Positions 21,327 through 27,274 of a stretch of DNA of 27,274 nt are shown here, one piece after another. The notes under the pieces are model-generated. The model made no database searches, had not been told where the DNA came from, and worked only from the letters and a program-made list of their open reading frames with translations. A program made the position numbers and the translations under genes. Positions within the stretch are counted from its first letter, which is position 1. Each line of letters begins with the position of its first letter. The stretch comes from Patescibacteria group bacterium (GTDB taxonomy: Bacteria; Patescibacteriota; Microgenomatia; Daviesbacterales; UBA10151): the NCBI GenBank assembly GCA_018816815.1, contig JAHIVD010000012.1:1-27274 (forward strand). The letters run 5' to 3'.

Positions 21327-22499
21327 ATGCTTATAAAACCGGATGTTCAACGATTTGCCAAGATTAAAGTAATGGGACTGGGGGGTGGTGGTTCCAATTC
21401 TTTAAACTCAATGATTTCCCTGCAGCAGATTCAAGGAGTAGAGTTTGTGGCTGTAAATACTGATGCACAGGCTTTGCTTAATAGCCAATCCCCAACTAAA
21501 GTTCAAATCGGAGAGACTTTAACTAAAGGACTTGGTTCAGGCGGAGATCCGGAAATTGGTAGACAAGCTGCCGAAGAATCTTCACAAAAACTTGAAGATG
21601 TTTTGTCAGATGCTGACATGGTATTTTTAACTGCCGGAATGGGCGGAGGAACTGGAACCGGTTCCATACCGATTGTGGCTCAAGTAGCAAAAAATTTAGG
21701 CGCACTTACCATCGCTGTTGTTACCAAGCCTTTTGCTTTTGAAGGAACAAGACGGATGATGGTTGCAGAAGAGGGACTGGAAAAACTTAAAGATAATAAT
21801 AAAGTAGATGCTTTGATTGTTATTCCTAATCAGCGGCTTTTGGAAACAGTTGAAAAAAACATGACTTTGCAGGAAGCATTTAAATTAGCAGATTCAGTGC
21901 TGGGTCAGGGTGTTCAGGGCATTTCTGATCTGATTACTGTGCCGGGCCTTATTAATGTTGATTTTGCTGATGTAAAAACTATTATGCAAAATGCCGGTTC
22001 GGCGCTCATGGGAATTGGTGTGGCAGGCGGAGATAACCGGGCTGCTGCTGCTGCCAGAATGGCAATAGCATCGCCGCTTCTTGAAGTTTCAATTGAAGGA
22101 GCAAAAGGTGTACTTTTCAATATTGTCGGTGGATCTGATTTGTCAATGGCAGAGGTGAATGAAGCTGCACAAATTATTGCCCAGGCTGCAGATCCGGATG
22201 CCAATATAATCTTTGGCGCAACTATTAAAGAAGACCAGTTGGACCAGATAAAAATTTCAGTTATAGCAACAGGTTTTGATGAAACAAGAAGAAGGCTGCG
22301 GGAATATATAGGAACAGGTATAGGTTCCGGCTCTCTTCAGCAGCAACAATCAAAACCCTGGACAAAATCAACTCAGCCAGAAGAGGATTCTGAAGCACTA
22401 CAAGCACTTTCTGAACAGGAAGAAGCGGTCAGTGAAGAGAAAACTGATGAGAATGATGAAGATATAGAAATCCCTGCATTCCTCCGCTCTAATAGGTAA
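21327..22499 (+). CDS. ftsZ: Cell division GTPase FtsZ
   Basis: Tubulin-like GTPase forming the division ring. The 390-residue length is normal. The N-terminal GTP loop reads IKVMGLGGGGSNSLNSMI, the tubulin signature GGGTGTG is at 106-112, the T7 loop that completes the neighbour's active site is in VDFADVKTIM, and the C-terminal linker (about 335-378) is acidic and glutamine-rich. The conserved tail peptide EIPAFLR (381-387) that binds FtsA is intact, matching the FtsA gene directly upstream. A 138-base leader with its own promoter precedes it. It is the last dcw gene; the next gene belongs to a toxin-antitoxin pair and no strong terminator is visible between. Confidence 0.97.
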   Translation: MLIKPDVQRFAKIKVMGLGGGGSNSLNSMISLQQIQGVEFVAVNTDAQALLNSQSPTKVQIGETLTKGLGSGGDPEIGRQAAEESSQKLEDVLSDADMVFLTAGMGGGTGTGSIPIVAQVAKNLGALTIAVVTKPFAFEGTRRMMVAEEGLEKLKDNNKVDALIVIPNQRLLETVEKNMTLQEAFKLADSVLGQGVQGISDLITVPGLINVDFADVKTIMQNAGSALMGIGVAGGDNRAAAAARMAIASPLLEVSIEGAKGVLFNIVGGSDLSMAEVNEAAQIIAQAADPDANIIFGATIKEDQLDQIKISVIATGFDETRRRLREYIGTGIGSGSLQQQQSKPWTKSTQPEEDSEALQALSEQEEAVSEEKTDENDEDIEIPAFLRSNR

Positions 22500-22515
22500 A
22501 CCCCTATCCGCTTTA

Positions 22516-22545
22516 TTGACAAAAGTGTACGTTTAAGTGTACACT
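22516..22545 (+). promoter_or_regulatory. Promoter and GTGTAC operator of the toxin-antitoxin pair
   Basis: TTGACA (22516-22521), 18 bases, TACACT (22540-22545). AGTGTAC occurs at 22524-22530 and again at 22536-22542, where it is part of the palindrome AGTGTACACT. The sites are 12 bases apart and cover the spacer and -10, as expected for autorepression by an antitoxin. The -10 ends six bases before ATG 22552, predicting a leaderless message. Confidence 0.65.
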
Positions 22546-22551
22546 ATGTTT

Positions 22552-22836
22552 ATGAGCCAAGTTATCCCTGTTACTCAAGCCAGAAAAGATTTATTAAAAC
22601 TCGTTGATCTTGTCAACGAGAACTACACCCGCGTGGATCTGACTAAAAGAGGCCGTATTAAAGCAACGTTAGTATCGTCTGATTACCTTGATTCTCTGGA
22701 AGAAACTATCTATTCATTAAAGTATTCTCTGGATGATATCAGGCAAGCTGAAAAAGAAATTATAAGCGGTGATTTTGTTACCTTGGAAGATTTGAAAAAA
22801 GATTTGAAGAATCGGTTATCAAAAAATGCCCGCTAA
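22552..22836 (+). CDS. Phd/YefM-family antitoxin
   Basis: A 94-residue antitoxin, here taken from ATG 22552 (another ATG lies at 22546 and a GTG at 22537, but those overlap or abut the -10). The N-terminal SQVIPVTQARKDLLKLVDLVNEN is the Phd/YefM dimerisation and DNA-binding fold, followed by VDLTKRGRIKATLVSSDYLDSLEETI, the family core. The C-terminal helix-rich tail (DIRQAEKEIISGDFVTLEDLKKDL) is the part that typically wraps the toxin. It should neutralise the toxin encoded next and repress the operon through the GTGTAC sites. It overlaps the toxin gene by 11 bases. Confidence 0.88.
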   Translation: MSQVIPVTQARKDLLKLVDLVNENYTRVDLTKRGRIKATLVSSDYLDSLEETIYSLKYSLDDIRQAEKEIISGDFVTLEDLKKDLKNRLSKNAR

Positions 22837-23083
22837 ATTTCTGATTATTCATAAATCAGCTAAGAAGAATCTATTAAAACTGCCAATTAAAATACACAAA
22901 AAGGTTATTTCCAGTTTAGGCCGAATTAAAAACGATCCTAGGGCAGGTATTAAACTGCATGGAGAACTAGGAAGCTATTTTAAGTCCAGACTTGGTGATT
23001 ATAGAATAGTTTACAAATTCAATTCCAGGAAAAGCCTGGTGGAAGTAGTAAAAATCGAACACAGACAAGGAGTCTATAAGTAA
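22826..23083 (+). CDS. RelE/ParE-superfamily toxin
   Basis: An 85-residue basic protein with the RelE fold pattern: FLIIHKSAKKNLLKLPIKIHKKVISSLGRI (strand and two helices), DPRAGIKLHGELGSYFKSRLGDYRIVYKF (the family's 'L.g...yR.R.GdYRiiY' strand region) and a final strand VEVVKIEHRQGVYK. The end 'KIEHR..VY' with His and Arg is typical of RelE-type mRNA interferases that cut mRNA in the ribosome, though ParE-like gyrase poisons share the fold, so the target is unsettled. It starts inside the antitoxin gene. It separates the dcw cluster from the isoleucine operon. Confidence 0.88.
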   Translation: MPAKFLIIHKSAKKNLLKLPIKIHKKVISSLGRIKNDPRAGIKLHGELGSYFKSRLGDYRIVYKFNSRKSLVEVVKIEHRQGVYK

Positions 23084-23091
23084 ATCAAATT

Positions 23092-23121
23092 TTGACAAAA
23101 TTATAGGGCAAGTGGTAATAT
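23092..23121 (+). promoter_or_regulatory. Promoter of the isoleucine leader operon
   Basis: TTGACA (23092-23097), 18-base spacer, TAATAT (23116-23121) preceded by TGG, an extended -10. The predicted start near 23128 is only a few bases before the leader-peptide ATG at 23135. Confidence 0.7.
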
Positions 23122-23134
23122 ACTTAATATAAAC

Positions 23135-23206
23135 ATGAAAATACGAAGTGTTGCAAACATTATAACAATTATTATTACCTCCAAACTAGGAGGGTGTTTC
23201 GTGTAA
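23135..23206 (+). CDS. Ile-rich leader peptide of a transcription attenuator (23 residues)
   Basis: A short frame ATG 23135 to TAA 23204-23206 encodes 23 residues, six of them isoleucine: Ile3, Ile9, Ile10, Ile12, Ile13 and Ile14. Codons 9-14 (23159-23176) read ATT ATA ACA ATT ATT ATT. The following codons ACC TCC are also the left arm of the first leader hairpin, and the stop lies past its right arm. This is the layout of leader peptides such as those of the ilv and thr operons, where stalling at scarce charged tRNA picks the RNA fold. The peptide itself is expected to have no function. It lies between the operon promoter and the terminator before cimA. Confidence 0.75.
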   Translation: MKIRSVANIITIIITSKLGGCFV

Positions 23207-23259
23207 CTTAATTTAAAAATTAAGATTAGCGGAAACCTCCTAAACAGGGAGGTTTTTTT
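23177..23259 (+). promoter_or_regulatory. Ribosome-mediated attenuator: alternative RNA hairpins before cimA
   Basis: Four segments fit the classic scheme. Segment 1, CCTCC (23178-23182), pairs with segment 2, GGAGG (23189-23193). Segment 2 extended, GGAGG-gtg-TTTC (23189-23200), pairs with segment 3, GAAACCTCC (23232-23240), with a three-base bulge; the region between them folds on its own (CTTAATT 23207-23213 with AATTAAG 23218-23224). Segment 3 also pairs with segment 4, GGAGGTTT (23248-23255), making the terminator. A ribosome waiting at the Ile run would cover segment 1 and favour the 2:3 antiterminator; one reaching the stop would cover part of segment 2 and favour the terminator. Conserved T-box sequences are not seen. 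Confidence 0.75.
23234..23259 (+). terminator. Intrinsic terminator of the attenuator
   Basis: AACCTCC (23234-23240), seven-base loop, GGAGGTT (23248-23254), with the T-run 23253-23259. It lies before the coding region of cimA and 53 bases after the leader-peptide Ile codons begin to give way, so its role is regulatory and not to end a gene. Confidence 0.85.
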
Positions 23260-23270
23260 ATGGGAAAAAA

Positions 23271-24848
23271 ATGAACAAAGCAGAAAGGTTAAATAAATTT
23301 ATGATAGAAATAGTTGATGTGGTACGTGACGGAGCTCAGGATCCACGATTCAGATCTTCTGTAGAGAGAAAAACTGAAATGGTTCTAGCTTCTGAAGAGT
23401 TTGGCATTGAGCTTATAGAAGGCGGCTGGCCAGGAGCAAACGCGATTGATACGGAATTTTTTCGACAAATGAGGGGTGTTTTAAGGGATAGTCAATTAAT
23501 AGCTTTTGGGATGACTATAAAAGGTACTAGGGCTGATAAAGATGCAGGTTTAAGGAGTTTGCTTGAAAGCGGAACGGACATAATTACCCTTGTGGGAAAA
23601 ACCTGGAGGCAAAATGTCGAAAGAACGCTTAGGATACCATGGCAAGAAAATTTAGATAATATTTTTGAAAGTATTAAGTTTTTGCGCGGACAAAGAAGAG
23701 AAGTATTCTTTGATGCAGAACATTGGTTTGACGGCCGTAAACAAAACAAAGAACATGCATTTGAAGTTCTTGAGGCAGCTATTGCTGGAGGAGCAAACAG
23801 ATTGGTTCTTTGTGACACCCGAGGTGCAAGTTCTGATAGATTTATATATGAAGCAGTAACGGATGCTGTTGCCAGATTTCCTGATGCGAAGTTTGGTATT
23901 CATGCGCATGGAGATGGCGGATTAGCTGAGATTAATACTATAAGGGCTTTGGAGGCAGGAGTTGTTCAAGTTCAAGGAACAGTGAATGGTATTGGAGAAA
24001 GAACCGGTAATATGAATTTGTGCACTTTCTTGCCAACCCTTCAGTTTATATATGGAATTGAAACTGGATTAGATCTAACTAGACTAACTCCGTTTGCACG
24101 CGCTGTAGCCGATATATGCGGAATTCCTATTCATCCTGATGCTCCGTACGTTGGTGAAAATGCTTTTGCCCATAAAGCTGGTCTTCATGCTTCCGGACAA
24201 AAAAGAGATGAGAGTTCCTATCAATTTATCAGACCAGAAGACGTAGGGAATAAACAAATATATATTTTCTCAGAACAAAGTGGAAGTACTAATTTGGAGA
24301 TTATGTTAGAAAAGCATGGTTATGCTTTAAGTAGAAAGAATCCAAAATTTAGGTCGTTGTTGGAGAAGATGGAAACGAGTCTGCTTATTGGCGATACACA
24401 GCAATTTTTATTTCTTTATGAACATCTAGAGGGCAAGCAAAGACCGTTTTCAGTTTTAGAAGGAACCGGTGTAGAAGATTTTAGCCCATTGCCACCTAAG
24501 GCCCGTGTTAAAGTGCGAATTAATGGTGATCAGTATTTTGAGGAAGCAGTTGGGGTTGGACCAATAAATGCAATTGATATTGCGCTAAAAAAAGTTTTAT
24601 TGACTAATTGCCCGGAAGTAAGCGATATAGAACTTTTAGATTACAGCAGTGTAGGTTTGCTTGAGGGTAATCCTAATACGGCATCTGAAGTAGAGGTTTG
24701 TGTTAAGGTAAGGTTTAACGGCGAAGAGGTAACGTCTGTAGTCCGCGGAACCAACCAAAACAGAGTAGGAGTAGATGCTTTAGAAGATGCCTATAATTAT
24801 TGCATTATAAAACACAGAAGAAGGACAAGAGAAAAAGTGTTAAGCTAG
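23271..24848 (+). CDS. cimA: (R)-citramalate synthase-type enzyme (LeuA/CimA family)
   Basis: Condenses pyruvate and acetyl-CoA to citramalate, opening the threonine-independent route to 2-ketobutyrate and isoleucine. It has 525 residues. An HMGL-like TIM barrel covers about 10-290: catalytic R19-D20 in VVRDGAQ (most relatives have TLRDG), IELIEGGWPGANAID, FFDAEHWFDGRKQN and LCDTRGA, features that mark the CimA type rather than 2-isopropylmalate synthase. Metal ligands are H211 and H213 in HAHGDGG, plus the NGIGERTGNMNL loop. NAFAHKAGLHASG is the linker motif; a C-terminal regulatory domain (about 410-525, with VGVGPINAIDIALKKVL) is present, so feedback control by isoleucine is possible. The Ile-rich attenuator in front supports the isoleucine role. 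GGGA five bases before ATG 23271 may be the ribosome site. Confidence 0.88.
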   Translation: MNKAERLNKFMIEIVDVVRDGAQDPRFRSSVERKTEMVLASEEFGIELIEGGWPGANAIDTEFFRQMRGVLRDSQLIAFGMTIKGTRADKDAGLRSLLESGTDIITLVGKTWRQNVERTLRIPWQENLDNIFESIKFLRGQRREVFFDAEHWFDGRKQNKEHAFEVLEAAIAGGANRLVLCDTRGASSDRFIYEAVTDAVARFPDAKFGIHAHGDGGLAEINTIRALEAGVVQVQGTVNGIGERTGNMNLCTFLPTLQFIYGIETGLDLTRLTPFARAVADICGIPIHPDAPYVGENAFAHKAGLHASGQKRDESSYQFIRPEDVGNKQIYIFSEQSGSTNLEIMLEKHGYALSRKNPKFRSLLEKMETSLLIGDTQQFLFLYEHLEGKQRPFSVLEGTGVEDFSPLPPKARVKVRINGDQYFEEAVGVGPINAIDIALKKVLLTNCPEVSDIELLDYSSVGLLEGNPNTASEVEVCVKVRFNGEEVTSVVRGTNQNRVGVDALEDAYNYCIIKHRRRTREKVLS

Positions 24849-24865
24849 TCCGTGTTAGTATTTTT

Positions 24866-24874
24866 TGTTAGAAT
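24866..24874 (+). promoter_or_regulatory. Possible extended -10 (TGTTAGAAT) before ileS
   Basis: TGT followed by TAGAAT (24869-24874), nine bases before ATG 24884, with no Shine-Dalgarno. It might give ileS a leaderless transcript of its own besides read-through from cimA. Confidence 0.4.
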
Positions 24875-24883
24875 TGAATTAAT

Positions 24884-27274
24884 ATGCAGAAATTTAAATC
24901 AGTATCATCACAAGTTAATTTTTCAGAGCTTGAAGAAGATGTTTTAAAGTTTTGGAAAAAAAATCATGTTTTTGAAAAGTCTGTAGAAAAGAAAGCGCCA
25001 AACGGAGAATGGAGTTTTCTGGATGGCCCCCCTTTTATAACAGGCCTTCCGCATTACGGCACCCTGCTTTCCAGTATCCCAAAAGATATATTTCCCCGTT
25101 ATTGGACAATGAAAGGGTATAGGGTCAGAAGGGTTTGGGGATGGGATTGTCATGGTTTGCCTGCTGAAAACAAAGTTGAGGAGCAGTTAGATATTAAAAG
25201 AAAAAAAGATATTGAAGAAAAAATTGGAATCAAAAAATTTATTGAAGCTTGTAAAGCTTATGTAAACAATGTTTCTTCTGAGTGGGAATGGTATGTAGAT
25301 CATATTGGCAGATGGGTAGATTTTAAAGATGCTTATAAAACCATGGATTTGTCTTACATGGAAACAGTGATGTGGGTTTTTAAGCAGATGTATGATAAAA
25401 ACCTAATCTACAAAGGTCTGAGGGTTTCACTTTTTTGTCCTCATTGTTCAACTCCAATTTCCAATTTTGAAGTTGCTATGGATCCTCATAACTATAAAGA
25501 TATTACAGAGGTAACTGCAGTATATAAGTATGAAATAAAAGAAGAAAAAGGAACTTATATTCTGGCCTGGTCAACAACTCCCTGGAATAAGCTGGTTACT
25601 TCCGGCCTTGCTGTTAATCCAAAATTGACTTATGTCAAAGTTTCCCAGGGAAAAGAAAAATACATACTGGCAAAAAAAACACTGAAAATACTCAAAGATG
25701 AACCATACAAGATACTGGAAGAGTTTAAAGGCAAAGACCTGATAGGGACAAAATTTGTTCCTCATTATGATTTTTATGCTTGCGAAGCAGAGAGAAACCC
25801 TGCTTTTAAAACCAATCCTGACAAAAAAACATTTATTGTAACAGGGGGTGAATTTGTTACTCCGGAAGAAGGCACCGGTGTAGTGACTTTGGCGCCATAC
25901 GGTGAAGAAGATTTGGAATTAATGCTAAGAGAAAATATCCGGATGGTTATGCATGTTGACGATGAAGGGGTAGTAAAGGATTTTGTCCCGACATTTGGAG
26001 GAATGTATTATCTAAAAGCTGATAAGTTAGTACTGGAAGATTTGAAAAAGCGGGGGGCGCTTTACAGGACAGATGAGTATACCCACAGTGTTCCACATTG
26101 TTGGAGATGTGCTACCCGCTTGCTTTACTCTCCTCAAAATGCCTGGTACGTAAATGTTCAGGATTTAAAGAAAAAGATGGAGAAAACTAATAAGGGAGTT
26201 AATTGGTATCCAAAGCATTTTAAACTCGGAAGATTTTTGAAAAGTTTAAAAGCAGCTCCTGATTGGAATATCTCAAGAAGCAGGTATTGGGGGTCTCCGG
26301 TACCTGTTTGGGAGTGTGAGTGCGGGGAAAGATTTGTGCCGGGTTCAATAAAAGAGCTGGAGGAAAGGTCAGGTAAAAAGATTTCTGATTTGCACAAACC
26401 GGAAATTGATGAAGTTTTTATAAAATGCGGAAAATGCGGTAATGGCGTAAAAAGAGTGCCTGAAGTTTTGGATAGCTGGATTGAAGCAGGTTCGGCCTCT
26501 CTTGCAGAAAGACAATACCCTTTTAACTTAAGTGTTGAACTTGAGAATTTTTTTCCTCCTGATTTTATAGTGGAGTACACAGGCCAAATCAGGGCATGGT
26601 TTTATGTGCTTCATGTAATTGCTAATGCTTTGCATCTTAGGAAAGAAGAAAAGGAAAATAAATTAGCCAGGAATGTTTTAGTAACAGGGGTGATTTTGGG
26701 TACGGATGGTAGGAAAATGAGTAAAAATTTCAAAAATTATCCTGATCCAAGAGGACTTTTGGAAAGGTTTGGCGGTGATGCGCTGAGGCTATATTTGATG
26801 GGTTCACCTGTTATGAAAGGAGAAGACATAAACTTTAGCGAAAAAGGAGTAGCAGGAGAATATAGATTCCTGCTGCTATTTTGGAATACTTATAAGTTTT
26901 TTGTAGATTATGCTAATTTACTACCCTGGGAAGTTAGAAAGGTTGAGGCAGTTGGGGAGATGGGGGCGCTGGACAGGTGGATTTTAGCCAGGCTTTCTCA
27001 ATTAATTACTGATTTAAGAAAAGCGTATGAGGGTTATGATACCAGTGGCGTTGTTAAACAACTTAAGGAATTTATAGTTGTTGATTTTTCTACATGGTAT
27101 ATCCGTAGGTCAAGGGATCGGGTTGGTTTAAATGCTGATAAAAAAGACAGGAATGTCTGTTTATCTGTGATGTATGAGGTTTTAGTGACACTTACAAAGG
27201 TTGCAGCACCTATGATACCTTTCGTGGCTGAGGAAATCTTTAAGAATTTAGTTCAGGAAGAATCAGTTCATCTG
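24884..27274 (+). CDS. ileS: Isoleucyl-tRNA synthetase (3' end outside window)
   Basis: Class I synthetase charging tRNA-Ile. The window holds the first 797 residues without a stop. The HIGH motif is PHYGTL (56-61) after FLDGPPFITGL; the KMSKS loop is GRKMSKN (K611). The editing (CP1) domain lies between, with AWSTTPWNKLVTSGLAVNP and the GTGVVTLAPYGEED block. Zinc-like CxxC pairs occur at CPHC, CWRC, CECG and CGKCG. DPRGLLERFGGDALRLYLMGSP and the start of the anticodon-binding domain follow. The HYG-type motif and overall pattern resemble the type 2 (eukaryote-like) IleRS, a group often insensitive to mupirocin. It follows cimA by 35 bases, so the attenuator probably influences it too. Confidence 0.95.
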   Translation, partial: MQKFKSVSSQVNFSELEEDVLKFWKKNHVFEKSVEKKAPNGEWSFLDGPPFITGLPHYGTLLSSIPKDIFPRYWTMKGYRVRRVWGWDCHGLPAENKVEEQLDIKRKKDIEEKIGIKKFIEACKAYVNNVSSEWEWYVDHIGRWVDFKDAYKTMDLSYMETVMWVFKQMYDKNLIYKGLRVSLFCPHCSTPISNFEVAMDPHNYKDITEVTAVYKYEIKEEKGTYILAWSTTPWNKLVTSGLAVNPKLTYVKVSQGKEKYILAKKTLKILKDEPYKILEEFKGKDLIGTKFVPHYDFYACEAERNPAFKTNPDKKTFIVTGGEFVTPEEGTGVVTLAPYGEEDLELMLRENIRMVMHVDDEGVVKDFVPTFGGMYYLKADKLVLEDLKKRGALYRTDEYTHSVPHCWRCATRLLYSPQNAWYVNVQDLKKKMEKTNKGVNWYPKHFKLGRFLKSLKAAPDWNISRSRYWGSPVPVWECECGERFVPGSIKELEERSGKKISDLHKPEIDEVFIKCGKCGNGVKRVPEVLDSWIEAGSASLAERQYPFNLSVELENFFPPDFIVEYTGQIRAWFYVLHVIANALHLRKEEKENKLARNVLVTGVILGTDGRKMSKNFKNYPDPRGLLERFGGDALRLYLMGSPVMKGEDINFSEKGVAGEYRFLLLFWNTYKFFVDYANLLPWEVRKVEAVGEMGALDRWILARLSQLITDLRKAYEGYDTSGVVKQLKEFIVVDFSTWYIRRSRDRVGLNADKKDRNVCLSVMYEVLVTLTKVAAPMIPFVAEEIFKNLVQEESVHL

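Noticed and set aside
23177..23260. T-box riboswitch before cimA-ileS
   Set aside because: AGGGTG followed by TTTCGTG superficially resembles the T-box sequence AGGGTGGNACCGCG, but the match fails in the essential middle, the leader RNA is only about 130 bases, and no Stem I with a specifier loop is seen. The Ile-codon peptide and 1:2/2:3/3:4 pairing fit peptide-based attenuation better.
26158..26580. 140-residue minus-strand frame inside ileS
   Set aside because: Lies fully within conserved IleRS coding sequence and has no start signal or family resemblance.
1..27274. tRNA, rRNA or tmRNA genes
   Set aside because: The gaps between genes were read for cloverleaf-like or TTCGANNC-type sequences; none was convincing.

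Overview
The window is a gene-dense, AT-rich stretch of bacterial chromosome. It looks like a genome of the Candidate Phyla Radiation (Patescibacteria), most likely Microgenomates-like. The reasons are the short or divergent versions of many cell-wall enzymes, the eukaryote/archaea-like single-chain GlyRS, an IleRS with a HYGT signature, many start codons without a Shine-Dalgarno, and a probable DUF4012-type protein end at the left edge. TGA is used as stop (for example murF, ftsW, murG), which argues against the recoded CPR lineages. The lineage call is inference from protein features; no database was searched.

Layout. (1) 1-3197: the end of a surface-type protein, then recO, a single-chain glycyl-tRNA synthetase and a membrane-anchored protein of unknown function, all on the plus strand. 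(2) 3198-7766: an accessory island. It holds three paralogous MerR-like regulators whose upstream regions are copies of one another, a fourth orphan upstream copy, a broken IS30-type transposase N-terminus and a stand-alone receiver domain. The first two upstream regions are about 97% identical over 150 bp although the proteins behind them are strongly diverged. (3) 7634-22499: a division and cell wall (dcw) cluster, mraZ-rsmH-ftsL-ftsI-murE-murB'-murA-murF-mraY-ftsW-murG-ftsQ-ftsA-ftsZ, headed by four ATGGT boxes at exact 10-bp spacing (probable MraZ operator). murC, murD and ddl are absent here, MurB is cut to its FAD domain, and MurA has Asp in place of the catalytic Cys115. (4) 22516-23083: a Phd/YefM-RelE type toxin-antitoxin pair behind a GTGTAC operator. 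(5) 23092-27274: what reads as a complete ribosome-mediated transcription attenuator. It has a 23-residue leader peptide with six Ile codons, mutually exclusive hairpins and a T-rich terminator, followed by a citramalate synthase (first step of a threonine-independent isoleucine route) and then ileS, which runs off the window. Leader codons, enzyme and tRNA synthetase all point to isoleucine.

The strongest candidates for something undescribed are the isoleucine attenuator in front of cimA-ileS, the regulator island with its copied promoters and 16-bp element (five occurrences), and the tandem ATG-stop micro-frames leading into ftsL. A further pattern is a -10-like hexamer 6-9 bases before start codons that lack a Shine-Dalgarno (recO, murE, murA, murF, the antitoxin, ileS), which predicts leaderless transcripts.
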